64,000 nt of DNA, taken from positions 54,566-118,565 of the forward strand of contig CAVZID010000020.1 of NCBI GenBank assembly GCA_963775245.1, read 5' to 3'. The position numbers and the translations under genes were made by a program. Positions 17,912 to 26,960 of this stretch are shown one piece after another (within the stretch, counting starts at the first letter, position 1; every line of letters starts with the position of its first letter). This DNA comes from CAVSWT01 sp963775245 (GTDB lineage: Bacteria; Bacteroidota; Ignavibacteria; Ignavibacteriales; Ignavibacteriaceae). A model generated the notes under the pieces. It made no database searches and was not told the origin of the DNA. It saw only the letters and a list, made by a program, of their open reading frames with translations.

Positions 17912-18916
17912 TTATACTTGTACATTATTTTTGAGCAAATCAAATTTTTCTTTTAAAAGTGTGATTTCGTCACATACTTCAATTATTATATTTTTCGAAA
18001 TTATTTCAAAATCTTTTTGCCTTGGAGTAATGAAAATCCCACCTAAATCCACTGCTGCCGGACTAATTAATAATTGATTTTCATCCTCAGCAAAATAGTG
18101 TGAAGAACGGTGTTTCTCTCTTAAAAAAATAATAACCCTCCAGCCGGATTTGGGGTCATAGCTGGAAAGAATATTCATCATTGGTTCATCGCTATTATCA
18201 TAAATATTTTTATAGTGTTTATAAAATTTATTGAACGCATGCTCAATTAAATATTTATCATGGCTTTCAATAGAAATGAATCTTCTCAATCCATCATCGA
18301 TAGCAAATAGAATTATGTTTTTATCTTCGAATAAAATATTTCCGAATTCATTTTTCAATTGATCAAACTCTAAATCAATCGGCATAAAATTTTTTGAACC
18401 GGCTTGAAAATGCAAATGATCAGGAGCTGAAGCACCGCACTTAGGCCCATTATAAAAAACGCAATAGTGTTTTGAAAGCTCTTTGCTTATTTCTAATAAA
18501 TCTGGAAATGAATTTTTAATGCTTTGGGGAATATGCCTAATATGCGGAATCGTAAAGTGTTCCGGAAAAATAGGGAATGGGTTTACAAGAATTATATATT
18601 CTTCATTTATTAAAATTCCTTTTTGCTCCGACGGAAGATTTTCCAGGCATAAAAAACATTCTCTTTCCTTAATAGACTTTTCATCTACTTTGGCAGTACT
18701 TGATTTAAATCTTCCTGGATTAAATTGAACTTTAATTTTGTACCCATCAAAGTTAAACTCTTTTGTTTGAATAGACTTTAAAGATTCAAATCCATTTGAA
18801 GCAAACTGCCAATCACTTTTTTGCTGTATTAAAAGTTTTTTTGCAGCTGCTGAATAATCGTTTTGATTTATAGAATCGTTTATTTCGGGATTGTTAATAA
18901 GAATATTTTCAAGCAT
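17912..18916 (-). CDS. DUF4922 domain protein, HIT-superfamily-like
   Basis: The 334-residue cytoplasmic protein matches the DUF4922 family of Bacteroidota: VQFNPGRFKSSTAKVDEKSI, then ERECFLCLENLP, then NPFPIFPEHFTIPHIRHIPQ and DHLHFQAGSKNF. The last is an HxHxQ-type nucleotide-binding triad as in HIT/GalT-like phosphorylases and nucleotidyltransferases, and CFLC may bind zinc. The activity is unknown. The gene is 15 bases after a GT2 glycosyltransferase gene and shares a strand with another glycosyltransferase and a SpoIID protein, which suggests a role in sugar-nucleotide or glycan metabolism. That role is inference from context only. Confidence 0.78.
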   Translation of the reverse strand: MLENILINNPEINDSINQNDYSAAAKKLLIQQKSDWQFASNGFESLKSIQTKEFNFDGYKIKVQFNPGRFKSSTAKVDEKSIKERECFLCLENLPSEQKGILINEEYIILVNPFPIFPEHFTIPHIRHIPQSIKNSFPDLLEISKELSKHYCVFYNGPKCGASAPDHLHFQAGSKNFMPIDLEFDQLKNEFGNILFEDKNIILFAIDDGLRRFISIESHDKYLIEHAFNKFYKHYKNIYDNSDEPMMNILSSYDPKSGWRVIIFLREKHRSSHYFAEDENQLLISPAAVDLGGIFITPRQKDFEIISKNIIIEVCDEITLLKEKFDLLKNNVQV

Positions 18917-18931
18917 TAATTTACAAACAAT

Positions 18932-20407
18932 TTAAAAGAAAGATTCGATATCTTTATTAGCGTTCAATCTTTGGCGGGCAAGTATTTCGAAGCTTCTAAT
19001 TTTATCTTTATAATAATTATTTAAATTTTGTTTTTCTATCGACAAAGCTGCGTCGGAATTATCCTCCCATCTTCTACAAAAATATATTGAATCATATATT
19101 CTTCCGATTTGGTAATGCCTTGAGACAGCTAATCCTACAGCATAGTCCTCACCATAACTTACATTTGGTATTTTTATTTTTCTAAGCACCGGGGTATAAA
19201 AGCTGCGTGGTGCTCCAAGTCCATTTATTCTTAATGCATTATTCCTTCCGTTTTCAGGGGTCCATTCTTGATGGTCTATTAATCCAGGCGGAATAGTATT
19301 CATTTTAAAATCAGTTAAAGTATAAGAACCGATTACCATCGCACATTTTTCTTTCTTAAAAACATCAACAATTTTTTGAAGAGTATTTTCGTCCTGGTAA
19401 ACATCATCGCTATCTAACTGGCAGGAATATTTTCCGCAATATGCACTGTGAACGGCTTCATTCCAGCACCCGCCAATTCCAAGGTCTTCTCTTTGCGGAA
19501 TTAGATGGGTTACATTTTTATTTTTTTCGGAAAGAGATTTTAAAATTTCAGTTGTTCCATCCGTTGAATGATTATCAACTACAATTATATTAAATGCAAA
19601 ATTAGTTTTCTGTTTTAATGCAGATTCAACAGCATCTTTAATAGTTTTTATGCGGTTTCGGACAGGAATTATTACAGAAGCATCAAAAGGAAATTCTTCT
19701 TCTTTTTCATTAATTGTTTTGAACTCTGGTTCTAAATAAGCTCCAATATTTTCCAAATGAGATGTTGCAGCCATTTCCATTTCAACTTGAACTTCCCGAT
19801 TCTTTGGATTTACATAATCAAACATTTTCTCACCGGAATTTCTTTCGTCTGTTTCTACTGTTGAATACAAGTATTCAGGCACATGAGTAACAGAAAAACT
19901 TTGAGAAATATTTAACCGCAAATCATACAAAGCAGAATAGCTATATTCAGATGGATTTTCTTTTAAAGCAGTTGTAATTGCAGACTTCCTAATAAATAAT
20001 ATAGGGCCAAAATTAAAATCATCCCGAACGCTTCCAACTTGATAATCAATAACCGGGTGTGAGGTTCTTTGGTTATTTTTAATTTCATAATAATCTGAAT
20101 AAACCATTCCCGAAGAAGTCATTTCAGCCACATTTAAAAATCTTTCAACTGCAAACTGACTTAATTGGATTAAAGAGTTTTGAGTTATGAATAAAATAAA
20201 ATCTGATTTTGTTTTTTGTTCTATGATCTTAATGGTTGATGTTGAAAACAAAGAATCAATTTTTAAAACTTTACAATCTTCGTATTTCCCGATTCCATCA
20301 TTTTGAGAGAGCAGGTAAATCTCATCTATTGAAATGCTATGCTTTAAGTTTTTTATTGTTTCTTTTGAATGCTGTTCATTGTTGAAGGGTAAAAACGCAG
20401 TAACCAT
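18932..20407 (-). CDS. Family 2 glycosyltransferase, two-domain
   Basis: The 491-residue protein has a C-terminal half that is a clear GT2 (GT-A) domain. It starts at VIIPVRNRIKTIKDAVESAL (about residue 245) with IIVVDNHSTDGT, the sugar-nucleotide and metal site QLDSDDVYQ (DxD) and GSYTLTDF. The N-terminal half (MVTAFLPFNNEQ..., SDFILFITQNSL) resembles a second, degenerate GT2-like fold in which the second acidic metal site is not obvious. There is no transmembrane helix, so it should act at the cytoplasmic face. It is probably co-transcribed with the downstream DUF4922 gene. Donor and acceptor cannot be predicted. Confidence 0.85.
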   Translation of the reverse strand: MVTAFLPFNNEQHSKETIKNLKHSISIDEIYLLSQNDGIGKYEDCKVLKIDSLFSTSTIKIIEQKTKSDFILFITQNSLIQLSQFAVERFLNVAEMTSSGMVYSDYYEIKNNQRTSHPVIDYQVGSVRDDFNFGPILFIRKSAITTALKENPSEYSYSALYDLRLNISQSFSVTHVPEYLYSTVETDERNSGEKMFDYVNPKNREVQVEMEMAATSHLENIGAYLEPEFKTINEKEEEFPFDASVIIPVRNRIKTIKDAVESALKQKTNFAFNIIVVDNHSTDGTTEILKSLSEKNKNVTHLIPQREDLGIGGCWNEAVHSAYCGKYSCQLDSDDVYQDENTLQKIVDVFKKEKCAMVIGSYTLTDFKMNTIPPGLIDHQEWTPENGRNNALRINGLGAPRSFYTPVLRKIKIPNVSYGEDYAVGLAVSRHYQIGRIYDSIYFCRRWEDNSDAALSIEKQNLNNYYKDKIRSFEILARQRLNANKDIESFF

Positions 20408-20489
20408 TTTTTCCTAAAAATCTAATTTACATTTCTAATTAAACTTAATTATTAATTGAAGAAGAAACAAAAGAAGTCTACAAAGATAA

Positions 20490-20629
20490 TTTAGAGAGGG
20501 TGATTAAAAAGCAGCACAGACATTCCTGTCTGTGCAAATTATTTAGCAAACTAATTACATTTCAAACAGACAATCCTGACTCGTCGGGATGTTCTACACT
20601 TTAATCCTTTGGGGGTCAGCCTCTCTAAA
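20490..20629. repeat. MITE-like element with terminal inverted repeats and an internal hairpin
   Basis: The ends TTTAGAGAGG (20490-20499) and CCTCTCTAAA (20620-20629) are perfect inverted repeats, 140 bases outer to outer. Inside is a perfect 9-bp hairpin GCACAGACA-TTCC-TGTCTGTGC (20514-20535). There is no coding potential. It fills the gap between the GT2 gene and the downstream lipoprotein gene. Confidence 0.6.
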
Positions 20630-20642
20630 AAAAACATCTTGT

Positions 20643-21080
20643 TTATTTAACAGTAAATGTAGTTTTTGACAGTAATTGACTTCCGCTGAGATTAGTTACT
20701 AAAATATTATAATCACCAGGCTCTACATTTGCTAATGAAATAGAAACATTTTTTGTACATACACATTCATCTTTAACGCCGCTGTTGTTCTTCAGCTTTA
20801 ACCAAATTTCATTGTCCTTCTTTACTACATCAAAAGATAACTGCGCATTACAATAAGCTTGTATATCAATAGTTGCAGTTATAATATCACCTTTCTGATA
20901 TACATCCAAATTCTCTGCTGTTTCCGAAACAAATTCATTTGGATTTTCAATCTTCTTTTGGTTTTTACAATCACCTTGAGTAAATGAGCTTGTAGATATT
21001 TCTTTTGTAGAACTGCAGCCGGCTAATAAAACTCCCACAGTAAAAAGAACTAATAATTTCTTACCAAAATTCTGTAACAT
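20643..21080 (-). CDS. Small lipoprotein of unknown function
   Basis: The 145-residue protein starts with a good lipoprotein signal, with VLLAGCSSTK giving a lipidated Cys22. The mature part is predicted to be a small beta sandwich (strands around DIITATIDIQAYC, LSFDVVKK, IWLKLKNN, NVSISLANVEPG, YNILVTNLSG) and carries three further cysteines, two of them in ECVC. No family is recognised. It lies in the glycosyltransferase cluster, 41 bases after the GT4 gene's neighbour on the same strand, but the MITE-like element separates it from the GT2 gene, so co-function is uncertain. Confidence 0.75.
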   Translation of the reverse strand: MLQNFGKKLLVLFTVGVLLAGCSSTKEISTSSFTQGDCKNQKKIENPNEFVSETAENLDVYQKGDIITATIDIQAYCNAQLSFDVVKKDNEIWLKLKNNSGVKDECVCTKNVSISLANVEPGDYNILVTNLSGSQLLSKTTFTVK

Positions 21081-21121
21081 AAATATTTTCTCCTCTTATG
21101 ATTTTTGATTCATAGTTTTAA

Positions 21122-22231
21122 TTAAACTAAAGCTTTTTTATAAATCTCAATTAATTGGTTTATAATTATTTCAAGGTCAAAATTATTTTCAACTCTTTTT
21201 CTTGAAGCTTCTGAAAATTTCTTTCTTGTTTCAGGTGAATTAATCAAAAGAGAAATTTTATCTTTTAAATCTTCACCATTTTTTCTTTCGAAAAGATATG
21301 ATGTTTCCGAATCAATCGCTATGTCTAAGACCCCATCAGAATTTGAGCAGACTGAAGGAAGCCCCATCGCCATAGCTTCAATTAATGCAATTCCAAATGC
21401 TTCCGAATGTGAAGGGAAAACAAAAATATCCATTGCTGAAAGAACATCAGGTATATCACTTCTGAAGCCTGTGAAAATTAAATTCTTTATTTGATACTTT
21501 TCTGCAAGTCTTTTTACGGAATCAGCATATTCATTTTCACCGTGACTTGCCTCTCCGACAACTAAAAAAAATAAATTATCGTATTTCTTATTTAACTCTT
21601 TTGCTGCAAATAAAAATTCTTCATGGCCTTTCCCAGGGCTGAATCTGGCAAGCATTCCAATCACTATTTGATTTTCTGTTAAATTAAATTCAATTCTCAC
21701 TTTTTCACGGTTTGTTTCACCCGGATTAAATCGATTTAAATCAACGCCATTGTGGTGAATCAAAATTTTTTCTTCTGTTAATGGACAAGTCTCCAATAAA
21801 TTTTTTGCTATTACTTTGCTGATAGCCAACGCAAAAGTTACTTTTTTGTAAATGAATTTATGTAAGAAATCTTTTTTCACAATAAATGAACCAACATGTT
21901 TTGTTAACAGCAGCGGCCTTTGCTTTCTTAAAATTTTCAATGCTGGCACAAGCAGCCATAAGTCTTTTGAAGCATGAGTATGTATTAAATCAAATTTTTT
22001 TCTTCTGATTAGAGCAACAATTTTTAAAATCGAAAACGGATGAACATAGCCAGTAGCTCCAATTGGATTTATCATTATTCCCAATGCATTAGCTTCAATG
22101 TGCAGCCTTGATTCTTTAATGCACAATAATTCAACCTGTATATTTCTTTCAAGAAGTTTTCTAATAAAAACCAGGGTTACCATTTCCATTCCACCCCAGC
22201 TTTTAGATAAACATGAAACAAGAATTTTCAT
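21122..22231 (-). CDS. Family 4 glycosyltransferase (GT-B fold)
   Basis: The 369-residue protein has the usual GT4 layout: an N-terminal Rossmann domain beginning MKILVSCLSKSWGGMEM, a mid-protein HTHASKD, and a C-terminal domain with VIGMLARFSPGKGHEEF, FTGFRSDIPDVLSAMDIFVF and the EX7E signature in HSEAFGIALIEAMAMGLPSV. GT4 enzymes are retaining transferases using nucleotide sugars, often for lipopolysaccharide or exopolysaccharide. It starts 18 bases after the SpoIID-domain gene and is probably in the same operon. Donor and acceptor cannot be assigned. Confidence 0.9.
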   Translation of the reverse strand: MKILVSCLSKSWGGMEMVTLVFIRKLLERNIQVELLCIKESRLHIEANALGIMINPIGATGYVHPFSILKIVALIRRKKFDLIHTHASKDLWLLVPALKILRKQRPLLLTKHVGSFIVKKDFLHKFIYKKVTFALAISKVIAKNLLETCPLTEEKILIHHNGVDLNRFNPGETNREKVRIEFNLTENQIVIGMLARFSPGKGHEEFLFAAKELNKKYDNLFFLVVGEASHGENEYADSVKRLAEKYQIKNLIFTGFRSDIPDVLSAMDIFVFPSHSEAFGIALIEAMAMGLPSVCSNSDGVLDIAIDSETSYLFERKNGEDLKDKISLLINSPETRKKFSEASRKRVENNFDLEIIINQLIEIYKKALV

Positions 22232-22249
22232 TTGATCCTGAAAAGCAAT

Positions 22250-23596
22250 TTAATAAAGCTTAAAAAGCCTTGCGTTTGAAAAATAATGAAGTAATATTTC
22301 ATCAAAATTATAACCCCGAGAAGCCATAACTGCGGCACCAATCTGGCAAAGCCCTACACCATGCCCCCATCCCGCACCTGAAATAACAAATTTTTCAGGC
22401 ACTTTATTTTCTTTCATAACTTTCCTGACAACAAATGCCGAGCTGTATAAATGAGATTCTGAAAGTATTCTCCTGATTTCCAATTCTTTTCCGATGATTA
22501 AAGTTTTTTTAGTGCCCACTATCTTCAGCTTGATTAATCTTGATGAAGCACCTCTTTCTACTGGAATCAAATCTAAAATTTCACCAAAATCAATTCCGCT
22601 TTTTTCTTTTATAAGATTTGATATTTTCTCTTGAGTGTATTCAATCTTCCAGCGGTAAAAATCAGTTGTCTCCTGATCAAAGTCCAAAAGGATTTGAGAT
22701 AAAACTTTTTTATCCTTTGTATTACAGAATGCAGGCGGGTTTCCCAGAATCCATTTGCGGGCATTCACTTCATTTGAAAAATCAAACGAATAATTATCCG
22801 GTTCAAATTTATAATCAACTATAGAAGAAAGGTATTCGTATTTAACAGGCTCCCAAACATTTTCAAATGCTTCTGTAAGTCCGCCGCAAGATTTTGAATA
22901 TCTAGCATCACAAACTTTATCATCAAAAGTAACAATTATGCCTTTGGTTTCTCTTACAGCCTGGCGAGCAATTTCAGTGTAAACTTTTGTTATGCCCTGA
23001 TAACGCTGACAATGGTCATCAGCACAAACATCAAAATTCTTATGATCTTCTCTGTCGTACCATTTTATTAATTCATTTTCATTTTCGTAAAACGTATTGT
23101 ATTTAACGTTCTGCTGTTTAAGTGATTTTGATTTTTCAATTTGTGAAATCAGCCAGCTTCTTGAAACTATGGCATGGGCTTTTAATAGTTGAAGAGAGCT
23201 GCGTGCACTCATTTCGGAGGAGATCACACTTATAAGATATGCTTCAATTGGAATTACATTTATTGCAGTTAACTTTCCATTTTCAATAATTATTTTTAAC
23301 GAGCCAAGAAATCTTTGTTTTTCTTTTCGCTCCCAATGAAATTTAACACCGATTACAACATCTTTTATCAAAAAAGAATCTCCATCAGGATCCGTTGTTT
23401 TAAAAAACAATTCACCTGCCTCGGCGATTTTTTCTTTATTACTTTTACAAACTATTTTGCCGTTAACTAATTGCGCAGAAAAAACTCCGCTATGTTTTTT
23501 CCTTTCGTATTCAAAATCACCATAAAGCTCAAAATTGATTTTGGTTTCAGAAAGAATCCCAACATTAATTAAAGGTTCAGTTGCATATCTATCCAT
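22250..23596 (-). CDS. SpoIID/LytB domain protein
   Basis: The 448-residue protein carries the SpoIID/LytB fold. Recognisable parts are AINVIPIEAYLISVISSEMSA (about residues 108-128), LLKAHAIVSRSWLISQI, RYSKSCGGLTEAFENVW, and the C-terminal SGAGWGHGVGLCQIGA (about 410-425) followed by YNFDEILLHYFSNARLFKLY. SpoIID proteins are lytic transglycosylases acting on peptidoglycan strands lacking stem peptides. The catalytic-type glutamate of SSEMSA is present. There is no evident signal peptide, which is odd for a cell-wall enzyme. In Bacteroidota such proteins often sit with glycosyltransferases, as here, so a different glycan substrate is possible. Confidence 0.85.
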   Translation of the reverse strand: MDRYATEPLINVGILSETKINFELYGDFEYERKKHSGVFSAQLVNGKIVCKSNKEKIAEAGELFFKTTDPDGDSFLIKDVVIGVKFHWERKEKQRFLGSLKIIIENGKLTAINVIPIEAYLISVISSEMSARSSLQLLKAHAIVSRSWLISQIEKSKSLKQQNVKYNTFYENENELIKWYDREDHKNFDVCADDHCQRYQGITKVYTEIARQAVRETKGIIVTFDDKVCDARYSKSCGGLTEAFENVWEPVKYEYLSSIVDYKFEPDNYSFDFSNEVNARKWILGNPPAFCNTKDKKVLSQILLDFDQETTDFYRWKIEYTQEKISNLIKEKSGIDFGEILDLIPVERGASSRLIKLKIVGTKKTLIIGKELEIRRILSESHLYSSAFVVRKVMKENKVPEKFVISGAGWGHGVGLCQIGAAVMASRGYNFDEILLHYFSNARLFKLY

Positions 23597-23787
23597 AGAT
23601 ATCCGGTAGTATTGTTAAAAATTCAACAGTTTTTTAAGCACTTTTAAGAAAGCGAATCGAAATATAATCATTAACTTATATAAATTGTATTGTAAAAAAG
23701 GAAGACCTAAGAAATTGGGATATTAGCATTAAACTTTATAATTTGGCAAAAATCTTTCTGAAATTTAAATAAAAAAAATTATTCATT

Positions 23788-24711
23788 ATGAAGAGATTAC
23801 CGACAAAGACTGTGAACTTAATCGGGTTTCCCATGGATTTAGGCGCAGATAGACGAGGAGTTGATATGGGGCCTTCCGCGGTAAGAATTGCGAATCTTCA
23901 AGGTAAACTTGAGCAGCTTGGTTACAAAGTAATTGACAGCGGCGATATAAATATTCAGATAATGGAAAAGCAAAAGATTGGAAATCCTAAGCTGAAATAT
24001 TTAAATGAAATTTTAAGAACTTCAAAAATATTAGCTTCACGAATTGAAAAAGTCTTGGAGAAAAATCAATTCCCTTTATGTATCGGCGGCGATCATTCAA
24101 TGGCGCTTGGAACTATTGCAGGAATTTCTTCTTACTGCAAAAAAAATAAATTAAGAATGGGAGTAATCTGGATTGATGCTCATCCCGATATGAACACAGA
24201 TATAACATCACCTTCAGGGAATATACATGGAATGCCTTTGGCTGCTTCTTTAGGAATCGGCAATGAGAAGCTTGTAAATTTTTACGGGTTCAAACCTAAG
24301 ATTAAACCTGAAAACTGTGCATTAATTGGGATAAGAAGTATAGATGTACTCGAAAGAGTAAGCATAAAAAATTTAAACCTCCCTGTTTATACTATGTCGG
24401 ATATTGATAAGCTCGGAATTCACAGAGTTATAACTCGAGTTCTGAAACATTTTAAAGAAAATGTTGACCACATTCATGTAAGCTTTGATCTTGATAGTGT
24501 TGATCCATCAATAGTTCCCGGAGTTGGAACACCTGTGCCGGGAGGATTAAGCTACCGTGAAGCGCATCTTATTATGGAAGCTATTGCAGAATGCGGCTGC
24601 ATGTCGTCATTAGAAGTAACAGAGGTAAATCCTATTTTAGATAATAAAAATAAAAGCGCTATTTTTACAACCGAAATTATTGCTTCAAGCATGGGGCAAA
24701 GAATTTTGTAA
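23788..24711 (+). CDS. rocF: Arginase
   Basis: Arginase hydrolyses L-arginine to ornithine and urea in the cytosol using a two-manganese centre. The 307-residue protein has the ureohydrolase motifs GGDHS (100-104), DAHPDMN with ligands Asp130, His132 and Asp134, and SFDLDSVDPS with Asp234 and Asp236. SGNIHGMPLAASLG and VPGVGTPVPGGLSYRE favour arginase over agmatinase, whose matching regions differ. Length is normal. No arginine transporter or urease gene is adjacent. It is followed after 38 bases by a small membrane protein gene on the same strand. Confidence 0.9.
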   Translation: MKRLPTKTVNLIGFPMDLGADRRGVDMGPSAVRIANLQGKLEQLGYKVIDSGDINIQIMEKQKIGNPKLKYLNEILRTSKILASRIEKVLEKNQFPLCIGGDHSMALGTIAGISSYCKKNKLRMGVIWIDAHPDMNTDITSPSGNIHGMPLAASLGIGNEKLVNFYGFKPKIKPENCALIGIRSIDVLERVSIKNLNLPVYTMSDIDKLGIHRVITRVLKHFKENVDHIHVSFDLDSVDPSIVPGVGTPVPGGLSYREAHLIMEAIAECGCMSSLEVTEVNPILDNKNKSAIFTTEIIASSMGQRIL

Positions 24712-24749
24712 TTGTCCAAAATAATTCATCAATAAATTAAAACATACTC

Positions 24750-25259
24750 GTGAAAAAAAACCAGCTTATTATTATTTATCTACTTACCTTTTTAGTTTTT
24801 ACCTATTTATTAAAGCTTATAGGATTTATTAAAATAACCGGCTCCGAAATATTAAGCTACACATTAATATTTGCCGGCTTTGGGTTATTCTTTAATTCAT
24901 TCGGGAAAGGAAATAAATCATTACTATTTTCAAGTACATTTATTTTTCTTTGGGGTGTAGTTCTTTTTCTTATAAACAATTTTGAGTTTAGAAATAATTC
25001 CGAAATATTGTACCCGGCACTTTTCTTAAACGTCGGCTTTAGCTTTTTAATTTTGTTTATAGACAATTTTAAGGATAAAATCTACTTGCTTTTATCTTTC
25101 ATATTTGTAATCCTGGGAACTGCGTCGGTTTTTTATTGGGGGAAATTTAATTCTTCAATATTTTTTAATTCTTTCGGCGAGATAGCAGTCAAATACCTGC
25201 CAATCATAATTATTGCAGCAGGCATATTTTTTATCTTAACTAGATCTGAAAAAAAATAA
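24750..25259 (+). CDS. Small integral membrane protein of unknown function
   Basis: The 169-residue protein is almost entirely hydrophobic, with about five or six membrane helices (near residues 5-22, 32-48, 55-72, 85-103, 110-130 and 148-163) and short charged loops. It begins with GTG; the preceding in-frame sequence has no better start. No motif is recognised. It is read in the same direction as arginase, 38 bases after it, and converges on the anti-sigma gene with only three bases between stops. Function is unknown. Confidence 0.65.
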   Translation: MKKNQLIIIYLLTFLVFTYLLKLIGFIKITGSEILSYTLIFAGFGLFFNSFGKGNKSLLFSSTFIFLWGVVLFLINNFEFRNNSEILYPALFLNVGFSFLILFIDNFKDKIYLLLSFIFVILGTASVFYWGKFNSSIFFNSFGEIAVKYLPIIIIAAGIFFILTRSEKK

Positions 25260-25262
25260 AAG

Positions 25263-26960
25263 CTATTCTAAAGCACCAATCAATAAAAGCTTACTGCTAG
25301 GCTGTTTTGCTCCTCCTAAATTTTCTTCTGTGACCAATACTTCCGTGCTTCCCGGAGAACTGATATGTGTAAAAGAAAAAGGATAATACTCATCATCACC
25401 TTTTGTCACAACTACTCCCAATGAAATAAATCTGCTTCCATCTGTTAACCATAGCTGCAAGCTTTTATCACTTGCCAAAACAGGTAAATTTTTAGTATAA
25501 AGATAACCAGCTCCGGCAGCAAAGTTAATATAAAGTTTCCCTGATGAATTAGGAACTGCCTCGGTTGGGCCAAGTTCTATGACTTTAACATTTGGTGACT
25601 CAAGAAATGAGATTACAGCGCGGGATGTTTGTTTTGATGAAATAAGTGCAGCAGAGTCATTCTTTAATTGAGCAATCTGCTTGTTGCTGTTATCCGTGAA
25701 CTTTTTGAAATTTAAATAGAAATAAACTGCCGCACCTAAAAACAATATGCTTAAAATTGAAAGAATAATTATGGACAGTTTTGAACCCGAATTTTTCTGA
25801 ATAAAAACTCTTTGAAGTTCCTGGCTTTTTAATGAATCTTCGCCTAAATGATGATCAATTAGATTTTCATCCAAATCATATTTTTCCTCAGCAGAATTAT
25901 AGCTTCCGAAGATAGATAAATTTTTGGATAAAGGTTGAACCAGTTCATACCCGGATTCATCAACTTCCGGTTCATTCCCGATCTGTTCTTTTACTCCTTC
26001 AATTGTTTTATCAATCTTTTCTGTAATACTGGATTTATTATGTTCAATAAATTTTTCAATGAAATTTTCTGACTCCTTTCCCTGGGGGTCATCATCTACT
26101 TCTTCAATCCTAAATTTTTCGGGTTCTTTTCTTTTAGTTAAAAAGTCGTCATCAAGCTCAAAGGGATTATTATTTTCGTTCATTATTTCTTTTTCTTCTG
26201 TGGTTTGTTCAATATTATTTTTTATATCTTCAATATGAACTTCTTCTTCAGGCTCACTTTCAGAATGAATTTCTATTCCTTGTGTTTCATCATCCAACGA
26301 AATCTCTTCATTTAAATTTTCATTTCCTGTAAATGTCTCTTGTTCCTGGTTTATTTCTTCCCGGGGTACACCAATATCTTGGTGCTCTTCAATTTCATAT
26401 TTAATTTCTTCTTCATTTAAACTCTTGTTTTCAGAAAATAATTCTTGTTCGAGTTTTTCTTCTTTACCTGGAAATTCTTCATAATTAATTTCTTCATCTT
26501 TACTGGAAGTCTCTTCTTTATTTAATTCATTACCAACAATAGGCTCATCTAGATGTTCATTTACAGTTTCATCTTCAATAACCGAGGTTTCAAATATCGA
26601 TTCTTCTTTTGGTTCCTCAATAATATTTTCATTTATAGTTTCACCAACAGATTCACTTATATTATTATCGAATATTTCATTTTCAGATTTTACCTGTTCT
26701 CCCTGTTGTATAGAAGAAATTTCCTCATTCTTTAAGCTGTACAGCTTTTGGGCTACCTTTTCTTTAACTTCATTCTTCGGAATCTCAACAGTAAGTATAG
26801 AAGCCATTAGTGCGGCAAGATTTTGGAATTCTCCCAATTCGTCCCATAAAAAGTCTTCATCGCTTACTGATATTTCTTTAAAGTTTAATACTTCATTTGT
26901 ATCTAAACAGCCTAACGCATAAGCATACATTAAATCATATTTATTATCTTTATCAGCCAT
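25263..26960 (-). CDS. Anti-sigma factor, RskA type, with a long acidic linker
   Basis: The 565-residue protein has an N-terminal helical sigma-binding-like domain (about 1-70, YAYALGCLDTNEVLNFKEI), a long, highly acidic and low-complexity region rich in Glu, Asn and Ile (about 75-330), one membrane helix (about 395-415, SIIILSILSILFLGAAVYF), a periplasmic coiled region and a C-terminal RskA domain. That domain has VKVIELGPTEAVPNSSGKLY, LPVLASDKSLQLWL and FSFTHISSPGSTEVLVTEE. It probably holds the neighbouring ECF sigma factor at the membrane until a signal triggers release. Its ATG shares one base with the sigma stop (TAATG). The linker is far longer than in typical RskA proteins of about 230-250 residues. 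Confidence 0.85.
   Translation of the reverse strand: MADKDNKYDLMYAYALGCLDTNEVLNFKEISVSDEDFLWDELGEFQNLAALMASILTVEIPKNEVKEKVAQKLYSLKNEEISSIQQGEQVKSENEIFDNNISESVGETINENIIEEPKEESIFETSVIEDETVNEHLDEPIVGNELNKEETSSKDEEINYEEFPGKEEKLEQELFSENKSLNEEEIKYEIEEHQDIGVPREEINQEQETFTGNENLNEEISLDDETQGIEIHSESEPEEEVHIEDIKNNIEQTTEEKEIMNENNNPFELDDDFLTKRKEPEKFRIEEVDDDPQGKESENFIEKFIEHNKSSITEKIDKTIEGVKEQIGNEPEVDESGYELVQPLSKNLSIFGSYNSAEEKYDLDENLIDHHLGEDSLKSQELQRVFIQKNSGSKLSIIILSILSILFLGAAVYFYLNFKKFTDNSNKQIAQLKNDSAALISSKQTSRAVISFLESPNVKVIELGPTEAVPNSSGKLYINFAAGAGYLYTKNLPVLASDKSLQLWLTDGSRFISLGVVVTKGDDEYYPFSFTHISSPGSTEVLVTEENLGGAKQPSSKLLLIGALE

Noticed and set aside
23788..24711. Agmatinase or formimidoylglutamase for the ureohydrolase
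   Set aside because: SGNIHGMPLAASLG and GTPVPGGLSYRE match arginase better, although only assay would settle the substrate.
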